A stretch of DNA of 64,000 nucleotides from Kofleriaceae bacterium. GTDB lineage: Bacteria > Myxococcota_A > Polyangia > Haliangiales > Haliangiaceae. Shown piece after piece: positions 30,190 through 43,016 of the stretch. Within the stretch, counting starts at the first letter, position 1; each line of letters starts with the position of its first letter. Below the pieces are notes generated by a model. That model did no database searches. It saw only the letters and a program-made list of their open reading frames with translations, and was not told the DNA's origin. The position numbers and the translations under genes were made by a program. The stretch lies in contig JAGPCO010000007.1 in the NCBI GenBank assembly GCA_018058095.1, positions 50,295 to 114,294 of the forward strand. The letters are read 5' to 3'.

Positions 30190-32280
30190 ATGAGCGGCAC
30201 GCGCGACCTGTCCGAGGTCCTCGAGTTCGGGCGGGCCCTGATCTCGCACTACCTCGAGCAGCTGGCGGCACGCCGCCCGGGCGGCGCCGCCAGCGCCTTC
30301 GCGGTGAGCGCGGCCGAGGTGGCGCGGACCCTCGGCCCGGCGCCGGTCGGCGCCGCGGCGGCGAGCGCGCCGGCGGCGGCGGTGGCCCGGGTCGAGCAGG
30401 CGCGCGCTGCGCTGGCCGAACGGGTGCGGACCCAGCCGACCTGGCCGCTGGCCCTGCTCGGGCGCATCACGTCCCTGACCGAGCTCGACCTGGCGCTGGT
30501 CGCGGTGCTGCTGGCGCCCGAGCTCGACGTCGACCTCGAGCGCGCCTACGCCTACGCCCTCGACGACTTCACCAAGAAGCGACCCGACGTCGGCTTCCTG
30601 GCCCGCCTGTTCGGCGATGACGACGAGCGGGCCGAGGCGGTGCTGCGGCGGCTGGGCGAGGACGGGCCGCTGCGCCGGCACCGGCTGGTCACGATCAGCG
30701 GTGACGGGCCGTGGATCAGCCGGGTCGTGCGCCTGGCCGATCGCATCGCCGCGTTCGCGCGTGGCCTCGACCCGATCGACGAGCAGGTGGTGGACGTGTG
30801 CCGGGTCCGGCGCGGCGCCGTCGGGGTCGGCGACCTGGTCATGGCGCCGACCATCGTCGAGCGGGTGACCCGCGCCCTCGACCAGGGCGGGGCGCTCGGC
30901 GGCGCCCGCCTGCTGCTGGCCGGCCAGCCCGGCACCGGGCGGGCCCTGCTGGTCGAGGCGCTGGCCGCCGCCCGCGGCCAGGCCGCGGTCCGCATCGACC
31001 TGGTCGCCCTCGCCGCCGACCCGCGCCAGCTGGCCGACCGCCTGACCGTGGCGGTGCGCGAGGCCGCCCTGCGCGGCGCCGTCGCCATCCTCGACGGCGA
31101 CGCCGACATCGGCGACAACGCGCCGCGCCCGCTGATCGACGCCATCGGCGCCGTGGCCGGCGCGACCACCGCGCCCATGGTGTTCACCCTGGTCGGCCGG
31201 CCGTCGTGGCTGTCGGGCGTGTTGCCCGAGCTGGTCGAGATCGAGGTGCCCGCGCCCGGCCTGATCGACCGCATCGCGCTGTGGAAGCTGGCGCTGCCCG
31301 ACGAGCTGCGCCCGCCCGAGGCCGAGCTGGAGATGGTGGCCGGCCGCTACGCCTTCACCGGTGCGGCCATCGCCCAGGCCGCGCGGCGCGCGGTCAACGC
31401 GGCCCGGGTCCGCGCGCCCGGCACGGCGGTGACGCTGGCCGAGCTGTCGGACGCCTCGCGCCTGATGTTCACCCACCGCCTCGGCAGCGTGGCGCAGCGG
31501 ATCCCGGCCGGGTTCACCTGGGAGGACCTGGTCCTGCCCGAGGAGACGCTGCTGGCGGTGCGCGAGGTGGTTCGCTTCGCCCGCCAGCGCCCGTTCCTGC
31601 TCGAGCAGTGGGGCTTCGCGCGCAAGTTGCCCTACGGCCGCGGCGTGTCGGCCATCCTGGCCGGCCCACCGGGCACCGGCAAGACCATGGTGGCCCAGCT
31701 GCTCGCCGCCGAGCTCGGCTACGACCTGTACCGGATCGACCTGTCGCAGGTCGTCAACAAGTACATCGGCGAGACCGAGAAGAACCTGTCGCGCATCTTC
31801 GACCAGGCCGAGAGCTCGCACGCGGTGCTGTTCTTCGACGAGGCCGACTCCCTGTTCGCCAAGCGGACCGAGGTCAAGTCGAGCAACGATCGCTACGCCA
31901 ACCTGGAGGTCAACTACCTGCTGCAGCGGATGGAGACCTACGACGGCGTGACCCTGCTGGCGACCAACCTCGAGCAGGGCATCGACGAGGCGTTCAAGCG
32001 GCGCGTGCGCTTCTCGGTCCAGTTCGAGCTGCCCGAGCTGGAGGAGCGCGGGCGCCTGTGGCGCAGCATGTTTCCGGCCGAGATGCCGCTGGCGCCCGAC
32101 ATCGACTGGGCCCGCATCGCCAAGACGTTCGAGATGTCGGGCGGCTACATCAAGAAGGCCGCGGTGCGCGCGGCCCTCATCGCCGCCGACGCCCAGCCGC
32201 GCCGGCCGCTCACCACCGACGACATCCTGGCCGCGGCCCGGGCCGAGTACCGCGAGATGGGCCGGATCGTCGCCGGCTGA
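30190..32280 (+). CDS. tandem AAA+ ATPase, first domain degenerate
   Basis: 696 residues from ATG 30190. An N-terminal helical region (about 1-200, no known domain) is followed by two AAA modules. The first P-loop (residue 245 on) is [10 protein letters not shown], with the catalytic Lys replaced by Arg, and its Walker B reads VAILDGDAD. The second (residue 492 on) is canonical [10 protein letters not shown], with Walker [16 protein letters not shown] and sensor/arginine region [17 protein letters not shown]. This is the layout of ATPases linked to contractile injection systems and of stand-alone relatives. No injection-system gene lies nearby, so its client is unknown. Confidence 0.85.
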   Translation: MSGTRDLSEVLEFGRALISHYLEQLAARRPGGAASAFAVSAAEVARTLGPAPVGAAAASAPAAAVARVEQARAALAERVRTQPTWPLALLGRITSLTELDLALVAVLLAPELDVDLERAYAYALDDFTKKRPDVGFLARLFGDDDERAEAVLRRLGEDGPLRRHRLVTISGDGPWISRVVRLADRIAAFARGLDPIDEQVVDVCRVRRGAVGVGDLVMAPTIVERVTRALDQGGALGGARLLLAGQPGTGRALLVEALAAARGQAAVRIDLVALAADPRQLADRLTVAVREAALRGAVAILDGDADIGDNAPRPLIDAIGAVAGATTAPMVFTLVGRPSWLSGVLPELVEIEVPAPGLIDRIALWKLALPDELRPPEAELEMVAGRYAFTGAAIAQAARRAVNAARVRAPGTAVTLAELSDASRLMFTHRLGSVAQRIPAGFTWEDLVLPEETLLAVREVVRFARQRPFLLEQWGFARKLPYGRGVSAILAGPPGTGKTMVAQLLAAELGYDLYRIDLSQVVNKYIGETEKNLSRIFDQAESSHAVLFFDEADSLFAKRTEVKSSNDRYANLEVNYLLQRMETYDGVTLLATNLEQGIDEAFKRRVRFSVQFELPELEERGRLWRSMFPAEMPLAPDIDWARIAKTFEMSGGYIKKAAVRAALIAADAQPRRPLTTDDILAAARAEYREMGRIVAG

Positions 32281-32317
32281 GCACGCGCCGGCCGGGCCGG
32301 TCGGCCGGGCCGGCCGT

Positions 32318-32333
32318 GTGGGTGTCTGCCCAC
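32318..32333 (+). terminator. GC-rich hairpin after AAA gene
   Basis: GTGGG-TGTCTG-CCCAC, preceded by a palindromic GGCCGGGCC tract (32288-32316). It lies 38 bases after the stop and has no T-run, so the assignment is weak. Confidence 0.3.
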
Positions 32334-32431
32334 GTTGTCGCCGTCGGCCGACCGGCCGATGCGATCACCGTGATGCCCCTACCCGAGGAATGCCTTGTCG
32401 CCCACGTCCCGAACGCGGGAGGATGGGAGGA

Positions 32432-33553
32432 ATGATCAGCGTCGAACAGCTCAGGATGCGCCCCGACGGCGCGCTCCTCGGGACGGCGCCCGCGCTGACC
32501 GGAGCCCAGCTGGTGCTGGCGTTCGGCACCGGCGACACGATGGCGGCCGATGGCTACCTGCGCGCCTGCAGCGACCGCTTCCCGGGCGCGATCGTCGTCG
32601 GGTGCTCGACCGCCGGCACCATCGCCGGGCCGGCCTCGTTCGACGACGAGCTGGCGGTCACCGCGCTGCGCTTCGACCACACCCAGGTCCGGGTCGCGAC
32701 CGCCTCGACCGCGGCCGGCGCCCACCAGGCCGGCGCCGCCATCGCCCGCCAGCTGGCCGATCCGGCGCTGGTGCACGTGCTGGTGCTGTCCGAGGGGATC
32801 AACGTCAACGGCACCGAGCTGGTCCGCGGGCTGGTGGCCGGGGTCGCCCCCAGCGTCACCGTGACCGGTGGCCTGGCCGGCGACGGCGACCGCATGGAGA
32901 AGACCCTGGTCATCGCCGACGGCGCGGCCCGGCGCGACCACGTCGTCGCGGTCGGCTTCTATGGTGACCGGCTGCACATCGGCCACGGCTGCATGGGCGG
33001 ATGGGGGCCGTTCGGGCCCGAGCGCGAGATCACGCGCGCGGACGGCAACGTGCTGTACGAGCTCGACGGCCAGCCGGCCCTCGGCCTGTACAAGCGTTAC
33101 CTCGGCGCCCACGCCGAGGGCCTACCCGCCACCGGCCTGCTCTTTCCGCTCGAGATCCGCCCGCCCGATGGCGGCCCGGCGGTGGTCCGCACCATCCTCG
33201 GCATCGACGAGACCAGCGGCAGCCTGCGCTTCGCCGGCGACATGCCGACCGGCCACTACGCGCGCCTCATGACCGCCAGCTTCGGCCGCCTCATCGAGGG
33301 TGCCCACGGCGCGGCCGAGCAGACCCTGCAGCCGGGCGGGCCCCGCCCCGACCTCGCCCTCCTGGTCAGCTGCGTCGGTCGCCGCCTGCTTCTGCGCCAG
33401 CGCTCCGACGAGGAGCTCGAGCGCGTGCGCGACGCGCTCGGCGGCGCGCCGACCACCGGCTTCTACTCGTACGGGGAGCTGTGCCCGACCGGTCAGATCG
33501 GGTGCGAGCTGCACAACCAGACCATGACCGTGACCACCTTCACCGAGACCTAG
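32432..33553 (+). CDS. FIST-domain sensory protein
   Basis: 373 residues. GGGAGG five bases before ATG 32432 sets the start. FIST N domain: LVLAFGTGDTMAADGYLRACSDRFPGAIVVGCSTAG and VLSEGINVNGTELVRGL. FIST C domain: GYYSYGELCP-like FYSYGELCPTGQIGCELHNQTM. Family members bind small ligands such as amino acids and signal to chemotaxis or kinase partners. No membrane segment. It is followed after five bases by a hybrid histidine kinase, which is the likely partner. Confidence 0.9.
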   Translation: MISVEQLRMRPDGALLGTAPALTGAQLVLAFGTGDTMAADGYLRACSDRFPGAIVVGCSTAGTIAGPASFDDELAVTALRFDHTQVRVATASTAAGAHQAGAAIARQLADPALVHVLVLSEGINVNGTELVRGLVAGVAPSVTVTGGLAGDGDRMEKTLVIADGAARRDHVVAVGFYGDRLHIGHGCMGGWGPFGPEREITRADGNVLYELDGQPALGLYKRYLGAHAEGLPATGLLFPLEIRPPDGGPAVVRTILGIDETSGSLRFAGDMPTGHYARLMTASFGRLIEGAHGAAEQTLQPGGPRPDLALLVSCVGRRLLLRQRSDEELERVRDALGGAPTTGFYSYGELCPTGQIGCELHNQTMTVTTFTET

Positions 33554-33558
33554 GGTTC

Positions 33559-35787
<2,229 letters not shown>

Positions 35788-35790
35788 CAG

Positions 35791-35828
35791 GGCGCCGAGA
35801 AACGCCGCGCAGCGGTGGTTCTCGCGCC
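35791..35828 (+). terminator. long hairpin between convergent genes
   Basis: GGCGCCGAGAA pairs with TTCTCGCGCC (one bulged C), with an inner CCGC/GCGG pair. It lies immediately after the hybrid kinase stop. No T-run, so a Rho-type or bidirectional role is only suggested. Confidence 0.4.
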
Positions 35829-35836
35829 GTGATCTT

Positions 35837-35872
35837 GTGCCCGTGCCCGTGCCCGTGCCCGTGCCCGTGCCC
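35837..35872 (+). repeat. six copies of GTGCCC
   Basis: Perfect hexanucleotide array in the 116-bp spacer between the convergent hybrid kinase and glutamate dehydrogenase genes. The same kind of hexamer encodes the His-Gly run in the sigma-54 activator. Confidence 0.9.
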
Positions 35873-35903
35873 GGGCCCGTTCTGGGCGGTCAGGCCCCGA
35901 GGA

Positions 35904-37217
<1,314 letters not shown>

Positions 37218-37276
37218 CGGGGCCCTATCCTGGTAGAAGGTGGGGAACGCTTAGCGTGCCGGGGCGAGCGCATTCA

Positions 37277-38620
37277 ATGACCATCGACGACAAAGCGCAA
37301 GATCTCCGGTTGGCTCGTCAGGTCGTCGCCGGCGGCCGCCTGCGCGCCACCGTGCTCGAGCTGTGGCAGCGGACCCGCATGGACTGGGGCTTCGTCACCG
37401 ATCGGCTGTCCGCCACCTTCCGCAAGGAGCGCTGGATCGGCGCGCAAGAGCGCAGGTTCGTTGCCGAGACGGTCTTTGGCCTGGTGCGTCATTTTCGCCG
37501 GATCGACACCGCGCTGAGCCGCGGCGTGCGGCGCGGCGGCGCGACCCGGGATCTCGACCGGATCCTGGCCCTGCTCGTGCTCGAAGGTGGGCTGCCGGTG
37601 GCCGAGGCGCGCGCGCTGGCGCCCGACGTCGACTGGGCCGCGGTGGCCGAGGTCGACGGCGCCATCGCCCGCGAGCCCAACCCGGCCCGCCGGCTGGCGC
37701 TGGCGACGTCGATGCCCGACTGGCTGGCGGCGCAGCTGGTGGCCGACTGGGGCGACGAGGCCACCGCGGTGGCCCACGGCCTCAACGGGCGGGCGCCGAT
37801 GACCGTGCGCGCCAACACCCTGGTCGGCGATCGGGCGGCGCTGGCGGCGGCGCTCGGCGCGCTCGGCCTGCACACGCATCCGGGCGCGTGGTCGACCACC
37901 GCGCTGGTGCTCGACACCCGCACCAACTTGTTCGCGACCGAGCCGTTCAAGCGGGGTGCGATGGAGGCGCAGGACGAGGGCAGCCAGCTGCTGGCCGAGC
38001 TGGCCACGCCGGCCACCCCGGGCATCGTCCTCGACTACTGCGCCGGGGCCGGCGGCAAGACCCTGGCCATCGCCGCCGGCATGGCCGGCCGCGGCCGGGT
38101 CCTGGCCTGCGACGTCGACGGCAAGAAGCTCGAGGAGCTGCGCCGGCGGGCGCGCCGGGCCGGGGTCGGCAACGCGCAGGCGGTGACCCTGGCCGGGCCG
38201 GGCGCCGATGCGCCGCCGCCGCTGCGGGCCATCGCCGGCCGGGCCAGCCGGGTGCTCATCGACGCGCCGTGCTCGGGCGTGGGCGCGCTGCGCCGCAACC
38301 CGGAGGCGCGCTGGCGCCTGACCGCCGACGACGTCACCAGCCTGACCCGGCAGCAGGCGGAGATCCTCGACGAGGCGCTGCCGGCCCTGGCCGACGGCGG
38401 CCTGCTGGTGTACGCGACCTGCTCGCTGCTGCGGCGCGAGAACCAGGACGTGGTCGGCGCGGTGCTGGCTCGCCACCCGGACCTCGAGGAGGTCCCGCTG
38501 GCGACGCTGTGGCCCGACCGGGCCGCCGCGCTCGGCGACGGGCGGCACCTGCTGGTGCGCCCCGACCGCCACGGCACCGACGGCTTCTTCGCCGCGGTGC
38601 TGCGGCGCCGGCCGGCCTGA
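37277..38620 (+). CDS. RsmB/NOP2-family RNA cytosine-5 methyltransferase
   Basis: 447 residues from ATG 37277 (GTG 37256 also possible). The helical N-terminus (LRATVLELWQRTR to VRHFRRIDTALSRG) resembles the RsmB NusB-like region. Catalytic motifs: DYCAGAGGKTLAIAAGM (SAM), ACDVDGKKL, VLIDAPCSGVGALRRNPEARW and VYATCSLLRRENQDVV, with both Cys present. Methylates C5 of cytosine in RNA, probably rRNA; which position cannot be told. Confidence 0.85.
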   Translation: MTIDDKAQDLRLARQVVAGGRLRATVLELWQRTRMDWGFVTDRLSATFRKERWIGAQERRFVAETVFGLVRHFRRIDTALSRGVRRGGATRDLDRILALLVLEGGLPVAEARALAPDVDWAAVAEVDGAIAREPNPARRLALATSMPDWLAAQLVADWGDEATAVAHGLNGRAPMTVRANTLVGDRAALAAALGALGLHTHPGAWSTTALVLDTRTNLFATEPFKRGAMEAQDEGSQLLAELATPATPGIVLDYCAGAGGKTLAIAAGMAGRGRVLACDVDGKKLEELRRRARRAGVGNAQAVTLAGPGADAPPPLRAIAGRASRVLIDAPCSGVGALRRNPEARWRLTADDVTSLTRQQAEILDEALPALADGGLLVYATCSLLRRENQDVVGAVLARHPDLEEVPLATLWPDRAAALGDGRHLLVRPDRHGTDGFFAAVLRRRPA

Positions 38621-38660
38621 ACCGGCGCCGCGGCCGCCGCGCTGGCGCCGTCGTGGTACG

Positions 38661-40373
38661 GTGCGCGCGGTGACGATCGACGTCTCGGTGCTGAGTGATC
38701 CGGCCGCGCTGCGCGCGCTCGAGGCGGAGTGGCGGGTGCTGGCCGATGACGGCGCCGGCGGCGGCTTCTTCCGCGGCCCCGACTGGCTGCTGCCGTGGTG
38801 GCACGCCTACCACCAGATGCTGGGTGCCCGGCCGCACGTGCTGGTGGCCCGCGACGACGGCGCGCTGGTCGGCCTGGCCCCGCTGTACGCCCGCACGATC
38901 AAGGTCGCGCTGCTCGACGTGCGCGAGATCCGGATGATGGGCGACGCCGGCCCGCGCCCGCCCGCGCTCGACCTGCTGGCCGCGCCCGGCGCCGAGGACC
39001 GGGTCGCGGCGGCGATGGCCCGCACCCTGCTCGCGACCGGCGCCGACTGGGACGTGCTCGACCTCGACGCCATGGCCGACCCGTCGCGGGTGCGCGCCAC
39101 CCTGGTGTCGCGCCTGGCCAGCGCCGGCCTCGCCGTCGAGTCGGCGCCGTCGGCCGGCGGCGCCCGCCGCATCGCCGTCGGCCTGGCCCCGCCGCTGGGC
39201 GAGGGCGCGCTGGTCACGGTGGTCACCTCCGAGGGCGGCCACGACCTGGCCGCGGTCCGCAAGGGCCTGTCGGCGCTGCGCCGGCTGTCGCGCCTCGAGT
39301 GGGCCGAGCGCGACGAGGCCTCGCCGCTGGCCGACGGCCAGGCCGCGCAGCTGCTCGAGGAGGTCGCGATCTCCGCCGCCACCGCCGGTCGGGGCCGGGT
39401 GGTGCACCTCGACGAGGCGGCCGGCGAGCCGATCGCCGCCGCCCTCATCGTCGACGATGGCGAGCGCGCCGTCGTGCTGGCGATGGCGGCCGACCCGCTC
39501 GCCGCCGGGCGCGGCGCGGCGCAGCGCCTGCTGCAATCGGAGGCCGCCGCCGCCGCCGCCCGCGGCCGGCGCGCGCTCGACGTGGCCGGCCTGGGCGACG
39601 ACTACGAGCTGCCGCTGCTGCCGGTGTCGCGCCAGCACGCGCTGTCGGTCCGGATCTGGAGCGGATCGACCACCGCCGCGGTCGGCCGGGCCTACCGCGG
39701 CGTGCAGCGCCGGGCCAAGCGGGCGGCGACCAGCCCCGGCATCGCCGCCGCCCAGGCCCGCGCGGCCTGGACCCGCATCCGCACCGCCGCCGCCAACATG
39801 GCCGCGTACGACCGCATGTGCCTGGTCCGTGGCCAGCTGTGGACACGCGGCGTGCCGGCGCCACCCGGCCTCGACGTGGTGTGGCTGACCGCGGCCGGCT
39901 ACGACCAGCTCGACGACGTCGGCCGGGCCGACCTGATCGAGCAGCTCGGCCTCGACGACGCCGTCGTGCGCCGGACCTGGGACCGCGGCGACCTGTGCGC
40001 GCTGGCCCGCCTGGCCGGGCGCCCGGCCGGCATCGCCTGGAGCGCCGGCCGCAGCGTCGAGGTGGCCGAGCTCGGCCGGTCGCTGCACCTGGGCCGGCAC
40101 GAGACCCTCATCCACGACGTGTACGTGGCGCCGGCGGCGCGCGGGCGCGGGGTCGCCCCGGTCATGCTCGAGTTCCTGGCCCGCGAGCTGCGCGGGCGCG
40201 ACATCTACCGCTCGTGGGCGCTCATCGACAGCGAGAACCAGGCCTCGCTGCGGGCGTTCCAGAAGGCGTCGTACACCCCGGTGTGCGACGTCATCTACGC
40301 GCGCATGGCCACCGTCGATCGCATCCTGGTCCGGCCGCCCGATCCCGAGGCGCGCGAGCTGCTCGGGCTGTGA
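38661..40373 (+). CDS. two-domain GNAT acetyltransferase-like fusion
   Basis: 570 residues from GTG 38661 (or GTG 38670). The N-terminal half (about 1-350) resembles the GNAT-like CelD/BcsL fold ([35 protein letters not shown]). The C-terminal about 150 residues are a canonical [27 protein letters not shown], with the acetyl-CoA loop RGRGVAP, then [20 protein letters not shown]. Both halves may act on one substrate, for example in modifying a surface polymer. The substrate is unknown. Confidence 0.75.
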   Translation: MRAVTIDVSVLSDPAALRALEAEWRVLADDGAGGGFFRGPDWLLPWWHAYHQMLGARPHVLVARDDGALVGLAPLYARTIKVALLDVREIRMMGDAGPRPPALDLLAAPGAEDRVAAAMARTLLATGADWDVLDLDAMADPSRVRATLVSRLASAGLAVESAPSAGGARRIAVGLAPPLGEGALVTVVTSEGGHDLAAVRKGLSALRRLSRLEWAERDEASPLADGQAAQLLEEVAISAATAGRGRVVHLDEAAGEPIAAALIVDDGERAVVLAMAADPLAAGRGAAQRLLQSEAAAAAARGRRALDVAGLGDDYELPLLPVSRQHALSVRIWSGSTTAAVGRAYRGVQRRAKRAATSPGIAAAQARAAWTRIRTAAANMAAYDRMCLVRGQLWTRGVPAPPGLDVVWLTAAGYDQLDDVGRADLIEQLGLDDAVVRRTWDRGDLCALARLAGRPAGIAWSAGRSVEVAELGRSLHLGRHETLIHDVYVAPAARGRGVAPVMLEFLARELRGRDIYRSWALIDSENQASLRAFQKASYTPVCDVIYARMATVDRILVRPPDPEARELLGL

Positions 40374-40422
40374 CGGTGCCGGCAGATCCCACGCCGGCGG
40401 CGGGCCTGGTAGCGTAGGGCCG

Positions 40423-41274
<852 letters not shown>

Positions 41275-41416
41275 CCTGCTGACATTCCTGGCAAATGTGG
41301 GGACGGTGGAACCTGCCCACCACGACAGGTTTACGCTGCCGGCGCGATCTGCTACTCAATCGCGCTCGCTCGGGTCCCGGCCTTCCGCCGGCAACGAGCA
41401 GCCAAACGAGGACGCC

Positions 41417-41629
41417 ATGAAGGACACCGTCGGCCACCCGCACTACCGCCCGTCGAAGATCACCTGCGCCTGCGGCACGGTGCACGACACGTTCTCGACC
41501 CGCGGCGACTTCGCGATCGACATCTGCTCGGCTTGCCACCCGTTCTTCACCGGCAAGCAGAAGCTGCTCGACACCGCGGGCCGCATCGATCGGTTCAACA
41601 AGAAGTACAACCGCACTCCCAAGACCTGA
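41417..41629 (+). CDS. rpmE: ribosomal protein bL31
   Basis: 70 residues. CGAGG at 41407-41411 sets ATG 41417, not the longer frame from 41297. It has [40 protein letters not shown] and DRFNKKY, all bL31 hallmarks. Both Cys pairs (CxC, CxxC) are present, so it is the zinc-binding form. Zinc-free paralogues often exist elsewhere. It lies 87 bases before prfA, a common gene order. Confidence 0.97.
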   Translation: MKDTVGHPHYRPSKITCACGTVHDTFSTRGDFAIDICSACHPFFTGKQKLLDTAGRIDRFNKKYNRTPKT

Positions 41630-41716
41630 GCGGCGGCGGGCCACCGGCCCGCGCCTCCAGGGTCTTGCGACCGGTGATCGACGGCGCCCGGACCGGAGCC
41701 GTCGGCGAGTGCCGTC

Positions 41717-42808
41717 ATGTTGGACACGCCCAGCTTCCAGGCCAAGATGGCGACGCTCGCGCGGCGCCACGAAGAGGTCGCGGCCCTGCTGTCGACCGCC
41801 GAGGTCATCGGCAAGCGCGCCGAGTTCCTCAAGCTGTCGCGCGAGCACGCCGAGCTCGATCCGCTCATCGCCGCGTGGCGGGCCTACCGCAAGCTGCTCG
41901 ATGACCTCGCCGCCGCCCAGGTGATGGTGGCGAGCGAGCCCGACCCCGAGCTGCGCGAGCTGGCGCGCGAGGAGGTCGGCCCGCTCGAGGCGCAGCGCGA
42001 CGCGGCCGAACACGCGCTCAAGCTGCTGCTGCTTCCGCGCGACCCCAACGACGCCAAGAACACCATCCTCGAGATCCGGGCCGGCACCGGCGGTGACGAG
42101 GCGGCGCTGTTCGCCGGTGACCTGTTCCGGATGTACCTGCGCTACGCCGAGCGGCACGGCTGGAAGGTCGAGCTGATGTCGACCTCGGACGGCACCGCCG
42201 GCGGCTTCAAGGAGGTCGTCGCCCTGATCGAGGGCAAGGACGTGTTCTCCCGCCTCAAGTTCGAGTCGGGCGTGCACCGGGTCCAGCGGGTGCCGGCGAC
42301 CGAGGCGCAGGGCCGCATCCACACCTCGGCCGCCACCGTCGCCGTCCTGCCCGAGGCCGAGGAGGTCGACGTCCGGGTCGAGGACAAGGACCTGCGCATC
42401 GACGTGTACCGCTCGAGCGGCGCCGGCGGCCAGCACGTCAACACCACCGACTCGGCGGTGCGCATCACCCACCTGCCGACCGGCATCGTCGTCGCCTGTC
42501 AGGACGAACGCTCGCAGATCAAGAACAAGGCCAAGGCGATGAAGGTGCTGCGGGCACGCATGCTCGAGGCCGAGCAGCAGAAGCGTGACGCGGCCGAGAG
42601 CGCGCAGCGCAAGGCCCAGGTCGGCAGCGGCGACCGGTCGGAGAAGATCCGGACCTACAACTTCCCGCAGGACCGCATGACCGATCACCGCATCGGCCTG
42701 ACCAAGCACAACCTGCCGGCGCTGCTCGACGGCCAGCTCGACGACGTCATCGACGCCTTACACGCGTACGACCAGGCCGAGGCCCTCAAGGCCCAGGCCG
42801 GGCAGTGA
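41717..42808 (+). CDS. prfA: peptide chain release factor 1
   Basis: 363 residues, normal length. The stop-codon tripeptide PAT lies in [18 protein letters not shown], and the peptidyl-tRNA hydrolysis GGQ in [19 protein letters not shown]. It recognises UAA and UAG and releases the finished protein. Follows rpmE. Confidence 0.97.
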   Translation: MLDTPSFQAKMATLARRHEEVAALLSTAEVIGKRAEFLKLSREHAELDPLIAAWRAYRKLLDDLAAAQVMVASEPDPELRELAREEVGPLEAQRDAAEHALKLLLLPRDPNDAKNTILEIRAGTGGDEAALFAGDLFRMYLRYAERHGWKVELMSTSDGTAGGFKEVVALIEGKDVFSRLKFESGVHRVQRVPATEAQGRIHTSAATVAVLPEAEEVDVRVEDKDLRIDVYRSSGAGGQHVNTTDSAVRITHLPTGIVVACQDERSQIKNKAKAMKVLRARMLEAEQQKRDAAESAQRKAQVGSGDRSEKIRTYNFPQDRMTDHRIGLTKHNLPALLDGQLDDVIDALHAYDQAEALKAQAGQ

Positions 42809-42878
42809 CGCCCCGCGCCGCGCGGTCGAGGAGGTCGGGCAACCAGAACGTCGCACGCGGGCCCGCCGGCGCTGCTCT

Positions 42879-42953
42879 GTTGACATTGTCGTCGACGTGA
42901 ACGTGACCCTTGACGGCGACGGCGACGGCGACGTCTACGCCACCGGTTGACGC
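42879..42953 (+). repeat. solo repeat related to the 53-bp inverted ends at 26,461
   Basis: It shares the 20-base block CCTTGACGGCGACGGCGACG (42908-42927), followed by a similar CGCCACC...TTGACGC ending and preceded by a GTTGAC...GTCGTCGACGTG stretch like the left flank of the first element. It lacks an inner gene and an opposite copy. It sits in the 208-bp space between the convergent prfA and ATPase-regulator genes. Confidence 0.6.
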
Positions 42954-42961
42954 CCAGACGT

Positions 42962-42985
42962 GTCACGGGTCGATGTGCCCGTGAC
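42962..42985. terminator. 8-bp perfect hairpin between convergent genes
   Basis: GTCACGGG-TCGATGTG-CCCGTGAC. It is symmetrical and so could serve both flanking genes. No T-run. Confidence 0.4.
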
Positions 42986-43016
42986 CGACGCACGAACAAG
43001 CCACCAAGCCGGCGGC

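Noticed and set aside
42962..42985. Hairpin as a phage attachment site
   Set aside because: No integrase, tRNA or repeated core nearby; a convergent-gene terminator is the simpler reading.
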